From contig NZ_OW824151.1 in the NCBI RefSeq assembly GCF_942548115.1, positions 1,860,001 through 1,924,000 of the forward strand: a stretch of 64,000 bases of DNA. The letters run 5' to 3'. This document shows positions 15,817 to 24,053 of this stretch, piece after piece. The notes beneath the pieces were generated by a model. It did not search any database. It saw only the letters and a program-made list of their open reading frames with translations, and had not been told where the DNA came from. The translations under genes were made by a program, and so were the position numbers. Source of the DNA: Aeromicrobium sp. Leaf245. Lineage in GTDB: Bacteria > Actinomycetota > Actinomycetes > Propionibacteriales > Nocardioidaceae. The first letter of the stretch is position 1; every line of letters begins with the position of its first letter.

Positions 15817-17019
15817 TCAGTGGTCCTGGGTGGTCGTCCGCCCCGGGACGAACCAGACGATGACCGCCAGGACGGCCGAGACCGAGGCCACGGTGGTCAC
15901 CAGCCCGGTCAGGTGCACGTCGAGCCCGTAGGCTACGCCCACCACCACGGCGGCGCCGGCCCACACGAGCACGACCACTCCGTGCGCGTGGCGGGCGAGA
16001 GCGTCGAAGACCAGCAGGTGCACGACGGCCAGGCAGGACCCGGCGAGGGCGAAGAGCCACAGGCGGCCGGCGATCTCCTCGTACTGCTCGCCGCCGACGA
16101 GCACGAGCGCGAGTCGTGGCAGCAGTGCCGTCGCGGCGACGGCCACGGCTCCGAGGCCCGCCACGGCCAGCACCGCCTGGGTCCGGGCCCGGCGGGTCTC
16201 GTCGCGCGCGAGGTCGGGGAACAGGACCACGCTGACGAACTGCGGGGCGAACAGGGCGGCCTTCGAGAGGATGAGCCCGGCCGCGTAGAGCCCGGCCTCG
16301 CCGGCCTCGAACCGGTTGCGGGCCACCAGGGCGTCCAGGCTGCTCAGCACGAAGTAGGCGAGCAGCGCGTGCGAGCCGAGGACGGCCTCGCGCACGAGCG
16401 GGCGGCGGCTGATCCCGCGCGGGTGCAGCACGTGGCCGCGCAGGAGCGGGGCGCCCACCAGGACGGGCACCCACGCACCGAGGGCGATGCCCACCATCGC
16501 CGACGTCGCCGAGGGCTCCACGAGGAGGGCCGCCGTCCCGAGGACGAGGCGGCCGAGCCCGTTCGCGAGGTAGATCGCCGTGAGCGACCCCCACCGCTCC
16601 GAGCCCTGCGCGACCCCGGCCTGCGCGCCCATCACGGTGAGGGGCACGAGGGTCAGCCCGGCGAGGACGATCGGCCACGGCGAGTCGAGGCGCAGCAACG
16701 GCACCAGCACCACCGAAAGCAGCGCCACGACGGCGCCCACCGCGAGCGCTGCGGCGGCCGTCACCCGCACCACGACGCCGACGACGTCGGCGCGATCGTC
16801 GGGGGCCACGGCGATGCGGCGCGCCGTGACGGCCTGGATGCCGAGCGACACCACGTTGCCCATGAGCAGGATGCCGAGGAGGGCCACCAGGGCGCCGAGC
16901 TCGGCAGGCACCAGGTTGCGGGCGGCCGCGACGGTGAACCCGTAGATCGCGACGTTCATCCCCATCATGCCGAGCGCCACCGTCGATCCGCTCGAGAGGC
17001 GGTGGCTGGTGCTCGTCAC
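15817..17019 (-). CDS. Polysaccharide flippase-like membrane protein (MOP superfamily)
   Basis: 400 aa with about 12 hydrophobic segments and the N-terminal pattern of lipid-linked oligosaccharide flippases (GMMGMNVAIYGFTVAAARNL, then ALVALLGILLMGNVVSLGIQ). It is shorter than Wzx proteins (about 440-480) and the assignment rests on topology and context: it opens the envelope polysaccharide locus, converging on polA with 33 nt between stops. A likely job is flipping a lipid-linked saccharide. The GTG start has TAGGGT (17026-17031) 6 nt upstream, so it may be leaderless. Confidence 0.75.
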   Translation of the reverse strand: MTSTSHRLSSGSTVALGMMGMNVAIYGFTVAAARNLVPAELGALVALLGILLMGNVVSLGIQAVTARRIAVAPDDRADVVGVVVRVTAAAALAVGAVVALLSVVLVPLLRLDSPWPIVLAGLTLVPLTVMGAQAGVAQGSERWGSLTAIYLANGLGRLVLGTAALLVEPSATSAMVGIALGAWVPVLVGAPLLRGHVLHPRGISRRPLVREAVLGSHALLAYFVLSSLDALVARNRFEAGEAGLYAAGLILSKAALFAPQFVSVVLFPDLARDETRRARTQAVLAVAGLGAVAVAATALLPRLALVLVGGEQYEEIAGRLWLFALAGSCLAVVHLLVFDALARHAHGVVVLVWAGAAVVVGVAYGLDVHLTGLVTTVASVSAVLAVIVWFVPGRTTTQDH

Positions 17020-17025
17020 CGGGCA

Positions 17026-17031
17026 ACCCTA
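17026..17031 (-). promoter_or_regulatory. -10 box (TAGGGT) for the flippase-like gene
   Basis: Minus-strand TAGGGT, 6-nt spacer, GTG at 17019. Divergent from a + strand -10 candidate TAGTCT at 17089-17094 for the next gene. Confidence 0.5.
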
Positions 17032-17114
17032 GCGACGGCCTGGTTCCCGCGCCTCGCCGAATCGTCCGGCGGGGGGAGGTTGCTCACCTAGTCTGTCCTC
17101 GACAAGGGAGGCAC

Positions 17115-18842
17115 ATGGCCGCGTGGCGCCGCACGATCGTCCTGCAGTGGAGCCTGCTGCTGGCGGTGCTCGTGGGGCTGCCCTGGTTCCGGCCGGGCTT
17201 CGTGCTGTCCTACGACATGGTCTGGGTCCCGCGTCTGGACCTGGGGCGTCCGGACCTGTGGGGGCTCGGTTCGGCCCTGCCGCGCGCCGTGCCCTCCGAC
17301 GCCGTGGTGGCCGTGCTCGGGGCGGTGGTGGACCCTCAGCTCGTCCAGAGACTGGTCCTGCTCGGTGCCCTGTTTCTCGCCGGGGTGGGCGGCGCCCGAC
17401 TGGTCGCCACGGCGGGCCTCGCCGGGCGCACGGCCGCGGCGACGATCGCGATCTGGAACCCGTACGTGCTGGAGCGGCTGGCCATCGGCCAGTGGCCCAT
17501 GCTGCTCGGCTACGCGGCGATCCTGTGGCTCGTGGCCGAGCTGCGCCGCGACGACCCACGGCTGCGCACGGTCGTCCTGGCGCTGGCCGGGACCGCGCTC
17601 ACGCCCGCAGGCGGGCTCATGGGTCTCGCGGTCGCCGTCCTCGCCGGTGCGCGGTTCGGTCTGGTGCGGATCACCGTGCTGGCGGCGCTGCTCAACGCAC
17701 CGTGGCTGGTCTCGTCGTTCCTGCGCGGATCGGTGCGGGCGGACCCCGGCGGCGTCGAGGCCTTCGCGCTGCGCTCGGAAGGACTGCTCGGCCACGTCGG
17801 CACGGCGTTCTCCCTCGGGGGCATCTGGAACGCCGACGTCGTGCCCGAGGGCCGGGGATCGACCCTCGTGGTGGTCCTGACGGTGACGGTGTGGGCCCTG
17901 GCCCTGCTCGGGCTGGGTGTGCTGGCCCGGACCGCTCGTCCCGACCTCGTCGCCGTGCTCCTGGTGGCGGTGGCCGGTCTCGCCGTCGCGTTCACCGGGT
18001 GGCTCGCGCCGACGGCCCTGGCGGACCTGGTGGCTGCGTTCGGGCCGGCGGCGGTGCTCCGCGACGGGGCCCGCTACCTCGCACTCGTGGCCCCCGCGCT
18101 GGTGGTCGGCTTCGGCCTCGGCGCCGACCGGCTCGTGGCCCTGTCCCGGTCGCGCGGGCTCGCGGCGGCACCGGCCGTCGCAGGCCTGCTGCTGCCGCTG
18201 GCCGTCGTCCCCGCGCTGGCCGACGGGTTCGGGGGCCGCCTGGAGCCCGTGCAGTACCCCAGGTCGTGGGAGACCGCACGGCTGGTCGTCGAGCGGTCGA
18301 CGGTGCAGGGCGACCTCGCGGTGCTGCCCTTCACCGCCTACCGTGCGCCCTCGTGGAACGCGGGCCGCCCGGTGCTCGACCCGGCGGGTCGCTTCTTCGA
18401 CCGGCCGACGGTGACCGACGACCGGCTCGTCGTGTCCGGCCGCACGGTCGCGGGGGAGGACCCGCGGGCCGCCGCCGTGCGACGCGCCCTGGCGTCCGAC
18501 GACGTGCCCCGCGCGCTGGCGCGGCTCGGCATCGGGCTCGTCGTGCTCGTCACCACGGCTCCCGACGCCGATCGTGCCGCCCGGTCGGTGCGGGGCCTGG
18601 AGCTCCTGGGTGGCACCGACCTGCGGGTGTACGCGGTCGAGGGTGCGAAGGAGGTCGGGGTCGACGACACGGACCGGGCCGTGATGACCGCGGTCTGGGT
18701 GGTGTGGGCCGTGGTGGTGGGCGCAGCCCTCGCGGGCAGCGCCACCGGCGCGGCCCGTCGCCTGGGGGGCCTCCTGACGTCGAGCCGCGGCTCAGAGGGG
18801 CAGCCGGCGGAACAGCGGCCGCGGCACGTGCCGGAGCCCTGA
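17115..18842 (+). CDS. Large multi-pass membrane protein, probable GT-C-type glycosyltransferase
   Basis: 575 aa with about 11-12 hydrophobic segments. After the first segment a periplasmic loop reads LSYDMVWVPRLDLGRPDLWG, with acidic residues where GT-C enzymes place catalytic Asp, and a later WNPYVLERLAIGQWP loop. The C-terminal 180 residues are a soluble region ending in one membrane helix. I cannot name the family; the layout resembles polyprenyl-phosphate-sugar-dependent transferases. It follows GGGAGG with 4-nt spacing. Its last 51 nt overlap dprE2 on the other strand. Confidence 0.75.
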   Translation: MAAWRRTIVLQWSLLLAVLVGLPWFRPGFVLSYDMVWVPRLDLGRPDLWGLGSALPRAVPSDAVVAVLGAVVDPQLVQRLVLLGALFLAGVGGARLVATAGLAGRTAAATIAIWNPYVLERLAIGQWPMLLGYAAILWLVAELRRDDPRLRTVVLALAGTALTPAGGLMGLAVAVLAGARFGLVRITVLAALLNAPWLVSSFLRGSVRADPGGVEAFALRSEGLLGHVGTAFSLGGIWNADVVPEGRGSTLVVVLTVTVWALALLGLGVLARTARPDLVAVLLVAVAGLAVAFTGWLAPTALADLVAAFGPAAVLRDGARYLALVAPALVVGFGLGADRLVALSRSRGLAAAPAVAGLLLPLAVVPALADGFGGRLEPVQYPRSWETARLVVERSTVQGDLAVLPFTAYRAPSWNAGRPVLDPAGRFFDRPTVTDDRLVVSGRTVAGEDPRAAAVRRALASDDVPRALARLGIGLVVLVTTAPDADRAARSVRGLELLGGTDLRVYAVEGAKEVGVDDTDRAVMTAVWVVWAVVVGAALAGSATGAARRLGGLLTSSRGSEGQPAEQRPRHVPEP

Positions 18843-19544
18843 CATGACGCCTCGGAGCGGCTTGGGCACCCACACCTGCTCCCGACCGTCCCGGACCGCG
18901 TCGACGATCGCCGCAGCCACGGCCTCCGGCGTCGTGGCCAGGGGAGCCGGCTCGAGTCCGTGCGTCATCGTCGAGTGCACGAATCCCGGACGCACCACGA
19001 CGACCCGCCCGCCGTGCTCGCGCACGGCCTCCCCGAGGCCCGTGTAGAACGTGTCCATCCCGGCCTTGCTCGAGCCGTAGACGAAGTTCGAGCGGCGTGC
19101 CCGCTCACCGGCGACGCTGGACAGCGCCACCACCACACCGTGTCCCTGACGCCGGATCCGTGCCCCGAGCGCCACCCCGACCGTCACGGCGGCGACGTAG
19201 TTCACGGTCGCGATCTCGTGCGCGAGACCGACGTCCGTCCAGGCGCGCTCCTGGTCACCGAGCACCCCGAAGGCCACCAGGGCGACGTCGACGTCGCCGG
19301 GGACCGCGTCGACCACGGCAGCGTGGCTCGAGGTGTCGGCCGCCTCGAAGTCGACCGGGGTCATCACGCACCCGCGGGCGCGGAGCCGCTCGACCGCGTC
19401 GTCGCGCCGCTCACCTGGTCGGGCGGCGAGCGTCACCTCGAGACCGGGCGAGGTACGCGCCCACGCCTCGGCCGTGGCCATCGCGATGTCGGACGTGCCT
19501 CCGAGCAGCAGGACGGAGGTGGGGATGCCGAGGGCGTTGATCAC
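18792..19544 (-). CDS. dprE2: Decaprenylphospho-beta-D-erythro-pentofuranosid-2-ulose 2-reductase
   Basis: 250-aa short-chain dehydrogenase with the N-terminal nucleotide loop LLLGGTSDIAMA (GGTSDI is typical of DprE2), the NYVAAV strand, active-site Ser in ALSSVAGERARRSNFVYGSSKAG, and YxxxK catalytic pair (Y..SSK). With DprE1 it epimerises decaprenyl-phospho-ribose to decaprenyl-phospho-arabinose, the arabinan donor. The GTG start at 19544 lies 7 nt after the dprE1 stop and gives the family N-terminus; the frame upstream overlaps dprE1. About 254 aa in M. tuberculosis, so full length. Confidence 0.93.
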   Translation of the reverse strand: MINALGIPTSVLLLGGTSDIAMATAEAWARTSPGLEVTLAARPGERRDDAVERLRARGCVMTPVDFEAADTSSHAAVVDAVPGDVDVALVAFGVLGDQERAWTDVGLAHEIATVNYVAAVTVGVALGARIRRQGHGVVVALSSVAGERARRSNFVYGSSKAGMDTFYTGLGEAVREHGGRVVVVRPGFVHSTMTHGLEPAPLATTPEAVAAAIVDAVRDGREQVWVPKPLRGVMSGLRHVPRPLFRRLPL

Positions 19545-19551
19545 GAGGGCC

Positions 19552-20901
19552 TCACAGGTCGAGTCGGCGGGACAGGTCCGAGCGCAGGACGCGTCGGGGG
19601 TCGACGGTGTCACGCACGGCGCGGAACTCGTCGAGCCGGGGGTACATCCGAGACAGCGTGGCCGCCGAGGTGCGCGAGTCCTTCGCCAGGTACAGGCGTC
19701 CTCCGGCGTCGACGACGATCCCGTCGAGCCGGTCCAGGAGGGGCTGGAGACCTCGTCGGACGGGCAGGTCCACCGCGACCGTCCATCCCGGGGTCGGGAA
19801 CGACAGCGGGGCCGGGTCGGCAGCGCCGAACCGCTTCAGGACGTTGAGGAAGGAGGCGTGACCGGACGCCGCGAGCGTCGTGACCATGTCCCGCAGCGCC
19901 GACTCGGCGCCGAACGGCACGACGAACTGGTACTGGGCGAAGCCTCGGGGCCCGTAGACCCGGTTCCAGTCGGCGACCACGTCGAGCGGGTGGAAGAACT
20001 GGGTCACGTCCTGCAGCTCGTCGACCCGGTGCCGCGGCGCCTTGCGGAACCAGAGCTCGTTGAAGACGCGGACCGTCACCGGGTTCACCAGGCTCGTGGG
20101 GGGCACGAGCGGGAAACGGCCCAGCTGGGGAGCGGCCAGCTCGAGACGGCCCGCGGATCGGGCGGCGTCGAGGTCCTCTCGCCGTGCGGCGCGGCCACGG
20201 GTGATGACGGAACGGCCCGTCGCCGACCCCCGGGCAGCGGCGTCGAACCACGCGACGGAGTACGGGTACGCGGCGTCGCGCTCGGCCAGTGAGGCCAGCA
20301 GGGTCCGGAGGTCGTCGGTGCGCTCGGTGTCGACCACGAACCATGACGTCTCGGCGCGGTGCAGGGCGATCGTGGCCTGCGTGACGATGCCGGTGAGACC
20401 CATGCCGCCGACCGTCGCCCAGAACAGCCGGGGATCGGCGTCGTCGGGACGCACGGTCAGCACGTCGCCGGAGGGCAGCACCAGCTCGAGCTCGGTGACG
20501 TGCCTGCCGAAGCTGCCGTCGCGGTGGTGGTTCTTCCCGTGGACGTCCGCGGCGATGGCGCCACCCACGGTGACCTGTCGGGTCCCGGGGACGACCGGGA
20601 GCCACAGACCGAGCGGCAGGAGCAGTCTCATGAGGCGGTCGAGACTGCACCCGGCCTCCACCGTCACGGTCGCCGCGGCGACGTCGACGTCCAGGACGCG
20701 GTCCATGCCGGTGAGGTCGAGGACCGTGCCGCCGGCGTTCTGCGCCGGGTCGCCGTAGCTGCGTCCGAGCCCACGGGCGATCGCGCCGCGTGGACCGCCG
20801 GCCCCGAGGGCGGACCGGACGTCGGCGACCGACCGGCACGTCTCGACGGTCGAGACCGTCGGCATGGTCCGGCCCCAGCCGGTCAGGCTGCGCGGCGTCA
20901 C
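19552..20901 (-). CDS. dprE1: Decaprenylphospho-beta-D-ribofuranose 2-oxidase
   Basis: 449-aa FAD oxidase of the VAO fold (M. tuberculosis DprE1: 461 aa). Visible: N-terminal RSLTGWGRT, the FAD-pyrophosphate loop GLGRSYGDPAQNAGG, AADVHGKNHHRDGSF, and the C-terminal LYLAKDSRTSAATLSRMYPR. It oxidises decaprenyl-phospho-ribose at C2 for DprE2. The codon aligning with the benzothiazinone-reactive Cys387 is GCG at 19774-19776 (Ala376, in PGWTVAVDLPV). The GTG start at 20901 overlaps the ubiA stop by 4 nt and includes the conserved TGWGRT, unlike the later ATG at 20865. Confidence 0.95.
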   Translation of the reverse strand: MTPRSLTGWGRTMPTVSTVETCRSVADVRSALGAGGPRGAIARGLGRSYGDPAQNAGGTVLDLTGMDRVLDVDVAAATVTVEAGCSLDRLMRLLLPLGLWLPVVPGTRQVTVGGAIAADVHGKNHHRDGSFGRHVTELELVLPSGDVLTVRPDDADPRLFWATVGGMGLTGIVTQATIALHRAETSWFVVDTERTDDLRTLLASLAERDAAYPYSVAWFDAAARGSATGRSVITRGRAARREDLDAARSAGRLELAAPQLGRFPLVPPTSLVNPVTVRVFNELWFRKAPRHRVDELQDVTQFFHPLDVVADWNRVYGPRGFAQYQFVVPFGAESALRDMVTTLAASGHASFLNVLKRFGAADPAPLSFPTPGWTVAVDLPVRRGLQPLLDRLDGIVVDAGGRLYLAKDSRTSAATLSRMYPRLDEFRAVRDTVDPRRVLRSDLSRRLDL

Positions 20902-21776
20902 GAGACGTAGACCCCGACGGCGAAGAGCACGATCCAGGCCGCGGCCAGGACGAGCAGCACGGGATCGCGCATCACCGCGTCCTCGGGCTCCCCGGCGAGG
21001 CCACGGTCGATGTCCACCGCGTAGCGCAGCATGCCCAGCACGAAGGGCGCGATGGAGAGGGCCTGCCAGTTCACCGTGGCGTCGGAGGGGATCTCGAAGG
21101 CCCACAACGAGTACGCCGTGACGGCGACGGCCGCGGCCGTGCTCCACACGAAGCGCAGGTAGGACTCCGAGTAGAGCGCGAGCGACGGCCGGGTGCCCCC
21201 CTCGGCGCCGACACCGAGCAGCTCGGAGTACCGCTTGCCCGCGACCATGAAGAGCGATCCGAACGAGGCGACGAGGAGGAACCACTGCGACAGGGGCACG
21301 TCGGCGGCGACGCCCCCTGCGATCGCCCGCAGCAGGAACCCCGAGGAGACGACGGCGAGGTCGAGGACCGGCTGGTCCTTGAGCCAGTAGGCGTACGCCA
21401 CCTGGACGACGAGGTAGACGAGAAGGACCGCGGCCAGCATGGGTCGCACGGCGACGGCGAGTCCCACTCCTGCCACGGCGAGCACGGCCGCGAAGACGAC
21501 GGCCGTCGACCTCGACAGCTCCCCGGACGCCACAGGACGGTGACGCTTGCGGGGGTGACGACGGTCGTCCTCGACGTCCACCACGTCGTTGAGCAGGTAC
21601 ACGGCCGCGGCGCACGCCGTGAAGGCCACCAGGGCCGTCGAGACCGATCGGAGCACGGTTCCGTCGGTCAGCACCCCGGCAGCGAGGGGTGCCGCGAGCA
21701 CGAGGAGGTTCTTGGTCCACTGGCGCGGACGGGTCGCGCGCAGGAGGGGCGCTCGCCGGCGCGTGGAGGTCGTCAT
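20898..21776 (-). CDS. ubiA: Decaprenyl-phosphate phosphoribosyltransferase (UbiA family)
   Basis: 292-aa prenyltransferase with about 9 hydrophobic segments and the two Asp-rich motifs of UbiA proteins: NDVVDVEDDRRHP (about 67-80) and DQPVLDLAVVSSG region later. RPRQWTKNLLVLAAPL at the N-terminus is characteristic of the Rv3806c group, which puts 5-phosphoribose on decaprenyl phosphate, the first step to the arabinose donor. Operon ubiA-dprE1-dprE2 with a 4-nt overlap to dprE1. ATG at 21776 chosen; a TACCCT -10 lies close upstream. Confidence 0.92.
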   Translation of the reverse strand: MTTSTRRRAPLLRATRPRQWTKNLLVLAAPLAAGVLTDGTVLRSVSTALVAFTACAAAVYLLNDVVDVEDDRRHPRKRHRPVASGELSRSTAVVFAAVLAVAGVGLAVAVRPMLAAVLLVYLVVQVAYAYWLKDQPVLDLAVVSSGFLLRAIAGGVAADVPLSQWFLLVASFGSLFMVAGKRYSELLGVGAEGGTRPSLALYSESYLRFVWSTAAAVAVTAYSLWAFEIPSDATVNWQALSIAPFVLGMLRYAVDIDRGLAGEPEDAVMRDPVLLVLAAAWIVLFAVGVYVS

Positions 21777-21830
21777 GGCACCGCCCAGGGTAGGCGCAGC
21801 GAGGTTCGCGCCCTGACCCCGACCGGCTGG

Positions 21831-21836
21831 TAACAT
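21831..21836 (+). promoter_or_regulatory. -10 box (TAACAT) for the DUF2613-like small gene
   Basis: CTGGTAACATG spans the box. An almost identical CTGGTAACGTG precedes the DUF3068 gene at 34783-34793. Confidence 0.5.
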
Positions 21837-21863
21837 GGTGACGTCTTGAGGGAGGACATCACT

Positions 21864-22010
21864 GTGGGAACTTCAGCCATCGGCGGCATCGTCGCCTTCT
21901 TCGTCGGGTGCGGTCTGGCAGCGGCCACCGCTGTCGGCGTCGTCCAGTCTCAGCAGAGTGCCGGCACCGAGCCGGTGGAGACGTCGAACGTCAACTACGG
22001 CAACAACTGA
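21864..22010 (+). CDS. Small single-pass membrane protein, DUF2613-like
   Basis: 48 aa from GTG 21864, preceded by GAGGGAGG with good spacing. One hydrophobic helix (AIGGIVAFFVGCGLAAATAVGVV) is followed by a short polar tail ending NVNYGNN. Size, topology and the glycine-rich helix fit DUF2613, tiny actinobacterial membrane proteins of unknown function. It lies between ubiA and the GT4 gene inside the envelope locus, with its own promoter and a hairpin after it. Confidence 0.75.
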   Translation: MGTSAIGGIVAFFVGCGLAAATAVGVVQSQQSAGTEPVETSNVNYGNN

Positions 22011-22049
22011 CGAACTTGCGACGGGACGGCGTTCGCCGCTCGTCCGACA

Positions 22050-22075
22050 GGGTCCGGTCCGTGAGGATCGGGCCC
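22050..22075. terminator. Hairpin between the DUF2613-like gene and the convergent GT4 gene
   Basis: 11-bp stem with two G.U pairs (22050-22060 and 22065-22075, 4-nt loop) in the 84-nt space between two stops. Confidence 0.5.
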
Positions 22076-22094
22076 TCTTCGTCGTGGTGGGTGC

Positions 22095-23180
22095 TCAGCC
22101 GTCCAGCACGTCGGCGAAGCGCTGTTGCGCCCCCGGCCAGGTGAAGGTCGCCGACTTCGCCCGCGCACCCTCGCCGAGGAAGGTCCGCCACTGGACGTCG
22201 CCCACGACCTCGCACGTCGCCGCGACCAGCTCGTCGTGGTCGTCGACGAGAAGTCCGGAGTCCTTGTGGTCGATCGACTCGGTCGTCCCGCCGGCCGACC
22301 GGTAGGCGATGGTGGGGGTGCCGTGGGCCCCGGCCTCTCCGACGACCAGGCCCCAGCCCTCCTTGAGCGAGGGGAGCAGCATCACCCAGGCCTCGGCGAG
22401 GAGCTCGTGCTTGCGGACGTCGTCGACGTGGCCGTGGAACGTGACGGCGTCGGTGAGCCCACGTCGTGCGACGTAGTCGTGCAGCTCCTCGGACCACCAT
22501 CCGTCGCCGACGACGTCGAGCGTTGCGCCGGGATGACTCGTCCGCACGGCCTCGAGGGCGTCGACGGCGTGCTCGACCTGCTTGTGCGGGACCAGCCGTC
22601 CGAGGACGCAGAGCCGGGCGAGCTCGCTGCGGCCGGCACGAACCTGTGGCGGCGCGGCGGTGCCGTTGTGGACGACCGTGATCCGGTCGTCGTCGACACC
22701 CAGCTCGACGAGCTCACGTCGGCTGGCCTCGGACACCGTGACGTACCGGCTGCGCCGGTACAGCCGCGGCGAGAGCCGGCTCTCGATCCACCAGCCCAGG
22801 CGGCCGACGACCCCCGGGTACACGACGGGCCACTGCTCGCGGTGCACGTGGTGCACGAGCACCACGACCGGTCGGCGGGTGGCCAGGCGGGTGAAGAACG
22901 GCAGGCCGTTCTGCACGTCGACCACGAGGTCGACCCGACCGTAGCGACGCAGGAGCAGGCGCAGCACCGTGACGAGGTAGATGTCGAGCTTGGTGCCCCG
23001 ACGGACGTAGCGCACACCGTCGACGACCTCGTCGTCCGCCGCCGCGGGGTGCTTGGCGCAGGCGATGGTGACGTGGTGCCCGCGCGCGACGAGGCCACGG
23101 GCCATCTGCTCGACATAGAGCTCCGACCCGCCGCCCTCGGGGTTGCGGGTGTCTCGCCAGTTGCAGATCAGGATGTGCAC
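22095..23180 (-). CDS. Glycosyltransferase family 4 protein
   Basis: 361-aa soluble GT-B enzyme. N-terminal acceptor domain: ILICNWRDTRNPEGGGSELY, with the glycine loop, and HHVHREQWP. C-terminal nucleotide-sugar domain: FHGHVDDVRKHELLAEAWV and the EX7E signature in LPSLKEGWGLVVGEAGAHGTP. It likely adds a hexose (mannose or glucose type) to a lipid-linked intermediate on the cytoplasmic face. The GTG start at 23180 gives the GT4 N-terminus; upstream frame is leader. A palindromic site overlaps its probable -10. Confidence 0.9.
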   Translation of the reverse strand: MHILICNWRDTRNPEGGGSELYVEQMARGLVARGHHVTIACAKHPAAADDEVVDGVRYVRRGTKLDIYLVTVLRLLLRRYGRVDLVVDVQNGLPFFTRLATRRPVVVLVHHVHREQWPVVYPGVVGRLGWWIESRLSPRLYRRSRYVTVSEASRRELVELGVDDDRITVVHNGTAAPPQVRAGRSELARLCVLGRLVPHKQVEHAVDALEAVRTSHPGATLDVVGDGWWSEELHDYVARRGLTDAVTFHGHVDDVRKHELLAEAWVMLLPSLKEGWGLVVGEAGAHGTPTIAYRSAGGTTESIDHKDSGLLVDDHDELVAATCEVVGDVQWRTFLGEGARAKSATFTWPGAQQRFADVLDG

Positions 23181-23274
23181 GTCATGCCCGGCCGGGGCCG
23201 GTCCTCCCTCGACGCCGACCGAGGTCGGCGCTTCGACGACGCCGAACGGCGCCCCGCGTCCCTCACGCGGTCTC

Positions 23275-23288
23275 CCGAGTGTACTCGG
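23275..23288 (-). promoter_or_regulatory. Palindrome CCGAGTGTACTCGG over the probable GT4 -10
   Basis: The minus-strand hexamer TACACT (23278-23283) lies inside a 14-bp palindrome with 6-bp arms, about 95 nt upstream of the GT4 start. A second hairpin (CGCCGACC / GGTCGGCG) lies in the leader. Confidence 0.45.
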
Positions 23289-23309
23289 CCGCTGGTCCAG
23301 GGGCTGGGC

Positions 23310-23315
23310 TATCGT
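23310..23315 (+). promoter_or_regulatory. -10 box (TATCGT) for the methyltransferase gene, leaderless arrangement
   Basis: TATCGT, 6-nt spacer, GTG at 23322. No Shine-Dalgarno sequence. Confidence 0.55.
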
Positions 23316-23321
23316 GCCCGG

Positions 23322-24053
23322 GTGCCTGCGCCGTTCCGACCGTCGACGAGACGATCCTGGAGGCTGTTCCAGGCGTTCCGCGTCGAGCAGACCGATCCCG
23401 ACCGGTTCTACGGGGCACTCGCCGCCGACTCCGTCGCCCACGTCGCGCACCACACCGACCTCGACGGTGCGTGGGTGCTCGACGTGGGAGGAGGACCGGG
23501 CTACTTCGCCCGGGAGTTCCGGGCGGCCGGCGCCCGCTACACCCCCCTCGACGCGGACCTCGGAGAGCTCAGCGGACTCGGGGCGCCCGAGCCGGGGACC
23601 GTGCTGGGCAGCGGCATGCAGCTGCCGTTCGCCGACGGCAGCTTCGACGTCACCTACTCCTCCAACGTGCTCGAGCACGTGCCGCAGCCATGGCTCATGG
23701 CCGACGAGATGGTCCGTGTGACCCGGCCGGGCGGCCTCGTGTTCTGCTCCTACACGCTCTGGTGGGGGCCGTGGGGCGGTCACGAGACGGCGCCGTGGCA
23801 CTACCTCGGCGGTCGTCGTGCCGCCCGGCGCTACACGAGGCGGCACGGACGGCCGCCGAAGAACGTCTTCGGCACCTCCCTGTTCGCCGTGACCGCCGCT
23901 GCCGGGCTGCGCTGGGCCCGGGGGCGTGACGACGTCGAGGTCGTGGCCCTCCAGCCTCGTTACCTCCCGCGATGGGCCTACGGGGTGCTGCGCGTCCCGC
24001 TGCTGCGCGAGGTCGTCACGTGGAACCTCGCGATCGTCCTGAGACGGCGATGA
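23322..24053 (+). CDS. Class I SAM-dependent methyltransferase
   Basis: 243-aa methyltransferase_11-type protein: SAM-binding motif I VLDVGGGPGYFAREF (about 50-65), motif II acidic LDADLGELSG, motif III LPFADGSFDVTYSSNVLEHV, then VTRPGGLVFCSY. The C-terminal part is basic (GGRRAARRYTRRHGRPPKN). The target is unknown. It is coupled to the AftD-like gene by an ATGA overlap, so methylation of a glycan, lipid carrier or polymer end is a fair inference. Confidence 0.88.
   Translation: MPAPFRPSTRRSWRLFQAFRVEQTDPDRFYGALAADSVAHVAHHTDLDGAWVLDVGGGPGYFAREFRAAGARYTPLDADLGELSGLGAPEPGTVLGSGMQLPFADGSFDVTYSSNVLEHVPQPWLMADEMVRVTRPGGLVFCSYTLWWGPWGGHETAPWHYLGGRRAARRYTRRHGRPPKNVFGTSLFAVTAAAGLRWARGRDDVEVVALQPRYLPRWAYGVLRVPLLREVVTWNLAIVLRRR

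Noticed and set aside
20865..20867. ATG start for dprE1
   Set aside because: It would remove the conserved TGWGRT segment; the GTG at 20901 keeps it and overlaps the ubiA stop.
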